DNA of 10,000 nucleotides from Trachelipus rathkii (lineage: Eukaryota > Arthropoda > Malacostraca > Isopoda > Trachelipodidae): positions 25,001 through 35,000 of the forward strand of contig JABUQX010099379.1 in the NCBI GenBank assembly GCA_015478945.1. The letters are read 5' to 3'. The notes beneath the pieces were generated by a model that made no database searches, had not been told where the DNA came from, and saw only the letters and a list, made by a program, of their open reading frames with translations. Shown in pieces: positions 6,325-10,000 of this stretch. The stretch's first letter is position 1, and every line of letters starts with the position of its first letter. Both the position numbers and the translations under genes were made by a program.

Positions 6325-7960
6325 TCTTGCTTTTTACGTTCACCTTCACTCTTTGCCCAAGATTGCGGAGATCAAACACTGGGGTAAGGTGTTGTACAAG
6401 CCATCTGGAAAGAAAGCACGTAGGAGAGATCATGACAAAGTCGAAAGAAGTCCCAGCCTTCGCCCTCTTGTACCATCAATTAGCGAGAGCTCTCTTCACA
6501 GACAGAAAATCCACCCTTAGAGCATCATGGGACCGCGAGGACTCACTATGTAATCGTCAATGTAAGACAAGTTCTCCCCTGGCCCAGTGCACCAAACACG
6601 CCCCCATACAAACCCCGCCATTCTTACCTATCATGCCTTTATTCTCGCCTCTTGCCAAAACTTCAACTTTTCTCTCCTTCATTTTTCCCGACCACTAGCT
6701 CAATCAATTTCTTATTCGGTCTCCCAGCCTGGTCGGTTCCCCAACAACTCTCCACTATACATCCTGTCTTAACACGACTTTCATCTCCTTCACATGACCA
6801 AAACCATGTCAGGACATACTTTCATTTATTCTCTCATTTACCCTTTCTTCACTCACACCACTCTTAATATTTAATTAACTTTTCACTTTTAGTGGTTTTT
6901 GCAGTATTCCTTATTTTTCTCCATCCGTACACCATGGAGCTTTAAAGCTATACTTCTTTATTCCAGACCATAGTGTCATAGATCAATACACATGGTACAT
7001 ATCCTCTTGCAAAGCCTAGCGCACTCAGACCTTAGTCCACTTTATACGTCAACCAACGATTTAATTGCACGCCAACCTTCCTGCCATTCACACTTTCCTA
7101 CTACCTCGCTCACGTTGCTTAGCACGAGCTACCCTCAAATATTTAACTCCGACACTGTCCAGTGCCTCATCATCTACATAAATCCATCTTGTGATATTCC
7201 ATACCAAACTTTAACTCTTTACTTCTAACTTTCGTTTTTTCAAACCCTCCTTTTACATCGTGGTGCCAATTTTACTAATCTTGAAAATCTCTTCAGATTT
7301 CGCAACAGACCAAATCCTCGGCATAGTAATAGGTAGGGAACCCTTCCACCGCTCTCCATTCTCCACCATCTACACATTTCCTCCAATTCCCACCTCGTCT
7401 TTCGATACCCCATCTCATATACACATTGAATACAAGGAGCATAACACAACTGTTCACTCGCTAATTATATCTAACCATCACATTGACACCATATTAGATC
7501 TTACACGCTCTTCACTTATCGTCATAACTTTGAGTTCCCATCTCAGAAGCCTACACAAAACTAGTATTATCACTATAGACCTGCCATTAAGCGTTGCCTA
7601 TAACTCTATCATACGACTGTTTGTAAATCCATAAAAAACCTAATTAATTTTCTTCTTATCCCTCTTTTCTCTCATGCTGTTTCAATGGTAAAGATTGATC
7701 CCACATCGCTCTACCACTCTTAAGCACCTTTGTTCTTCACCAACCAGTCCGCAGTCCACTCGACGCACTCTTTAACCAAAATAACGCATATACTCATTGC
7801 AGCATATTTTCCCGTATAATTCTCTTTTGGAACATACTTCTCTCGTAAAAACGCAGGTTCCACTTTTACCTTTTATGACCCTCTGTCACAATTCAAGATC
7901 CAATCAATCCGTTATCTCGACCTCGTCTCTTTGAGTCATTTCACCTATTATAGTATTTAA
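6325..7960 (-). mobile_element. Degenerate non-LTR retrotransposon, copy B (most of RT domain to 3' UTR)
   Basis: On the minus strand the order of a LINE reverse transcriptase can be followed with many stops and frameshifts. It begins with a GKSGT-like motif near 7865-7880 and a VKECVEW region near 7760, then DQSLPLKQ and MREKRDKKK (about 7660-7715). SYDRV (7602-7616) corresponds to the first catalytic aspartate motif, followed by FNVYM (about 7416-7430), and YYYAEDLV (7308-7328) corresponds to the YADD box. GVKYL, a decayed thumb, an RWFGH-like region (about 6790-6825) and RPNKK (about 6730) follow. The 3' UTR is at about 6325-6590. Several identical words are shared with copy A: ACTATGGTCTGGA at 6962-6974 against 1597-1609, and TACATTGACGATT at 6552-6564 against 2026-2038. 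The catalytic box reads YAED (7314-7325), a damaged active site. The 5' limit is set by a TA tract and is uncertain. Dead copy, older than a simple recent insertion. Confidence 0.8.
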
Positions 7961-7978
7961 TCTGGATATAGATACTAC

Positions 7979-8088
7979 TGATATAGTGTATATTGTATAT
8001 AGTATACTTATATATATATTCAGTATATTTAATATGTATCCTATTACTCATATTATATATTGGATACATATATATATATATATTATAG
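7979..8088. repeat. TA-rich microsatellite with a 10-bp dyad
   Basis: TA-rich tract bordering the 5' side of LINE copy B. It includes a perfect inverted pair, ATATGTATCC (8032-8041) and GGATACATAT (8062-8071), separated by 20 AT-rich bases. Confidence 0.85.
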
Positions 8089-8968
8089 TTAGAAGTACCG
8101 TACTTTCAGAGTGGCGGCTGCAATTTTAAAATTCATAGAGTTGAAACCAGCAAAAGCGGCAAAATGGAAAATACTGTAGTTCCCAGAGCGCCAAAGCTCA
8201 CAATTTTTTCACAAAAAAATAATAAGTCCGCATGAAGTCAAACTCAATTCCAAATCATTTTTTTTTATAAAGCAAACAAATTTGGAGCGCTCAAACAAAA
8301 TATGAAACATTATTGCTTTTGTTGTTCTTACTTTATTGGTTTAAGTATTTTATTTGTGAAGGTGCAAAATAACTATGAACAAAATCTTCAGAAATTTTCA
8401 ATTTTATTCACATGATTCTTGTATCTTCTCCGTCGCTTCTCTTGTGCTTTCTGGCAATAAGGGTTCTATATTCCTTTGTCACAAATAAATATTTTTCCAA
8501 TATTGCTGGATCGCATGGCTGCGCCTCTTTGCTCTTAGAATTTGCAAGAGCTGTTTAACAACCTTACTCCGACGGCCGTTGGAGCTGGGGATAAATGCGG
8601 TCTGTACCTAGTAAACAAGTCCACCCGATTCGCGTATTCACCGGAAAAGGTTTCAGTGAGAGGGGTTACTGTGGGTTGAACATTCTACTGCCAGCCAGCT
8701 ATCGAACATTTGTTCCTAACTTTCCTCAGAGTGGCTTGCTAAGCCAGTAACTGAATAGGGCTTCTAAATTCGCGACTCTGATTCCTGATATATGAGCCGG
8801 TTTCAAAATTTCTGAAATATTTAGAAAAGGTATCAAGAAGTAAAAGGTCTTTTTTAAATTTCATTTTGACTTATTGTTTATGCATGGTAAAGCAGGATTG
8901 TATGTATAATTTGCTATTCGCATTCATATGGAGTACAAAATATTGCAGTATAAACCAATTGATACGTA
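8089..8968. other. Unassigned intergenic DNA
   Basis: No coding frame above 60 codons. GC content rises around 8500-8760, where I looked for tRNA A/B boxes, tRNA-derived SINEs and protein motifs on both strands and found none convincing. Poly-A and poly-T runs occur at about 8213-8219 and 8260-8267. Confidence 0.5.
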
Positions 8969-9028
8969 TTTATATCTATAATATATATATATATATATTA
9001 ATATACTATATATCTGATTATATATAAT
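8969..9028. repeat. TA-rich microsatellite
   Basis: Short (TA)n core near 8980-8998 with degenerate AT flanks. Confidence 0.9.
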
Positions 9029-9669
9029 ACAAGAGTATGCTTACAGAATTTGTTCCAAATTTAAACATAACTTATAACAATAAAATGGGTCACTTTCAGA
9101 CTCGTCAACATCCCTTCAGTGTTTAATGTAAAGACTCAAAACATTCATTACATCTTTTATTTCCTCCAGTATCCTGTCTTGGCACAGCTTGGTACTTTCA
9201 TTCATTTAACCTAGTACCTTCGAGTTTGAAGGAGGGTGCGGGGCTGTTGCCATTAAGCAAAATCAAATCAACAAAGTACTGCTAACCTGGTTTCAAAGCC
9301 CTTTTCTTTCTTTTGTTTGCCTTTGGTTAGCTTTAGCAGTAGAGCTTAAAGACGTTTTGGCTCTCTAGTTTCTAGGGGATTGGCTAAGTAAGTCATTGAT
9401 ATAATGACTAAAATCAAGAGACAGAGTGAGCCAACCTCTGACAAGTACTTTTTATTCAAGATGAACAGCAATATAGACTGAGTAAAACTTTAATATATGT
9501 TAAACTTTTATCCTGCAGTTTTTTTTTTTTTTCTTTCTTTTTTTTTTGTAAATAGTATAAAACTAATATAAACATAAAGCTCTTGATATCAGTTTCTTTA
9601 ATTTCTTTAATTTTCTTACCTGCAGACTCGAATCGTGTCAATTTTAAAATGGTGAAGACCGAGCAGTTG
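9029..9669. other. Unassigned intergenic DNA with a poly-T run and a small inverted repeat
   Basis: Contains TACTGCTAA (9277-9285) and its exact reverse complement at 9333-9341, with a pyrimidine-rich loop (CTTTTCTTTCTTTTGT) between, and a T-rich run at 9519-9547 interrupted by two C residues. No coding frame is supported; the minus-strand frame over the T run (9456-9641) is lysine-rich only because of the homopolymer. Confidence 0.5.
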
Positions 9670-9710
9670 CCGGAGCCGGAGCCAGGGAGCCGGAGCCGGA
9701 ATTGAGCCGG
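9670..9710. repeat. Short GGAGCC hexamer repeat
   Basis: About five imperfect copies of CCGGAG/GAGCCGG in 41 bases, a GC-rich island in an AT-rich setting. The same hexamer is known to me from simple repeats and from subterminal regions of some DNA transposons in invertebrates. A 17-codon ATG frame (9650-9703) passes through it and is not credible as a gene. Confidence 0.75.
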
Positions 9711-10000
9711 TAGTAAAATATACGCAGTTTCCGCCAGCGCATACTCTCTGAAAGATTTTTTTTTTTATTCAATTTTTTTCAAAACCTAGTTCGTCAATAA
9801 AGGATAATACAACAAAAAATTTATTGTTGGGATTTGGTCAATTCCTTTGAGGCAAAAACCGGAAACAGTTGAACGCTAAAATCCACTAAAGTTCTAAACA
9901 TTTTTCTTCTCACTTTGCACTTTCCTCATACATATGTCTAGTTATTATGCATAGGAGCTTCTATTTCACCTTTCATGTTTCATTACATTTTACTCAATTG
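9711..10000. other. Unassigned AT-rich DNA
   Basis: Contains a 10-base T run (about 9757-9766) and otherwise no recognisable coding, RNA or repeat signal. Confidence 0.5.

Noticed and set aside
6327..6867. Overlapping plus-strand frames of 60-120 codons
   Set aside because: Antisense to the 3' part of LINE copy B; the Ser/Pro/Phe richness reflects the pyrimidine-rich complement of a purine-rich element.
7260..7634. A 124-codon plus-strand frame
   Set aside because: Antisense to LINE copy B, whose RT motifs lie on the minus strand; no motif in its own translation.
8500..8760. GC-richer patch considered as a tRNA or tRNA-derived SINE
   Set aside because: No convincing A box and B box pair with correct spacing, and no cloverleaf could be drawn on either strand.
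9650..9703. Mini-frame MVKTEQLPEPEPGSRSRN
   Set aside because: Only 17-18 codons, created by the hexamer repeat, with no supporting context.

Overview
The window looks like intergenic DNA from a repeat-rich animal genome, most likely an arthropod and perhaps a decapod crustacean. This rests on four things: long (TA)n tracts, a mariner/Tc1-type element with an arthropod-type N-terminal DNA-binding domain, two decayed copies of a non-LTR retrotransposon of a kind I associate with crustaceans and other invertebrates, and the ruins of a multi-copy protein family common in arthropod predicted proteomes. The taxon is inferred from remembered family resemblance, not from a search. No intact protein-coding gene, rRNA, tRNA or CRISPR array can be supported; every open frame over about 60 codons is a chance frame, low-complexity AT sequence, or part of a broken element.

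Layout: 104-837 is a complete non-autonomous Tc1/mariner-like element with TA target duplication and unusually long inverted arms (about 282 and 245 bp). Between the arms it keeps only the N-terminal helix-turn-helix region of a transposase, on the minus strand and broken by a stop codon. A possible scrap of a different LINE reverse transcriptase lies on the minus strand at 1045-1180. A TA tract (1371-1473) precedes LINE copy A (about 1490-2275, plus strand: the RT C-terminal end and 3' UTR), followed by another TA tract. Next come a small block with the palindrome CCGAATATTCGG (2401-2431), a frameshifted pseudogene of the multi-copy family (about 2880-4080, plus), a long TA tract (4239-4507), and about 1.7 kb of featureless AT-rich DNA with one hairpin-like inverted repeat (5805-5903). 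A second CCGAATATTCGG-rich block ending in a hAT-like terminus (6211-6318) follows. LINE copy B (about 6325-7960, minus) is a longer copy of the same family as copy A and covers most of the RT domain. The remainder is AT-rich intergenic sequence with TA tracts, poly-T runs and a short GGAGCC hexamer repeat (9670-9710).

Nothing here works together as a pathway or operon. The overall pattern is a nested graveyard: two copies of one LINE face each other tail to tail across about 4 kb that holds a dead gene flanked by hAT-like palindromic blocks. The most informative objects are the long-armed mariner derivative, the decayed multi-copy-family gene, and the LINE pair, whose shared 3' UTR can be aligned inside the window.
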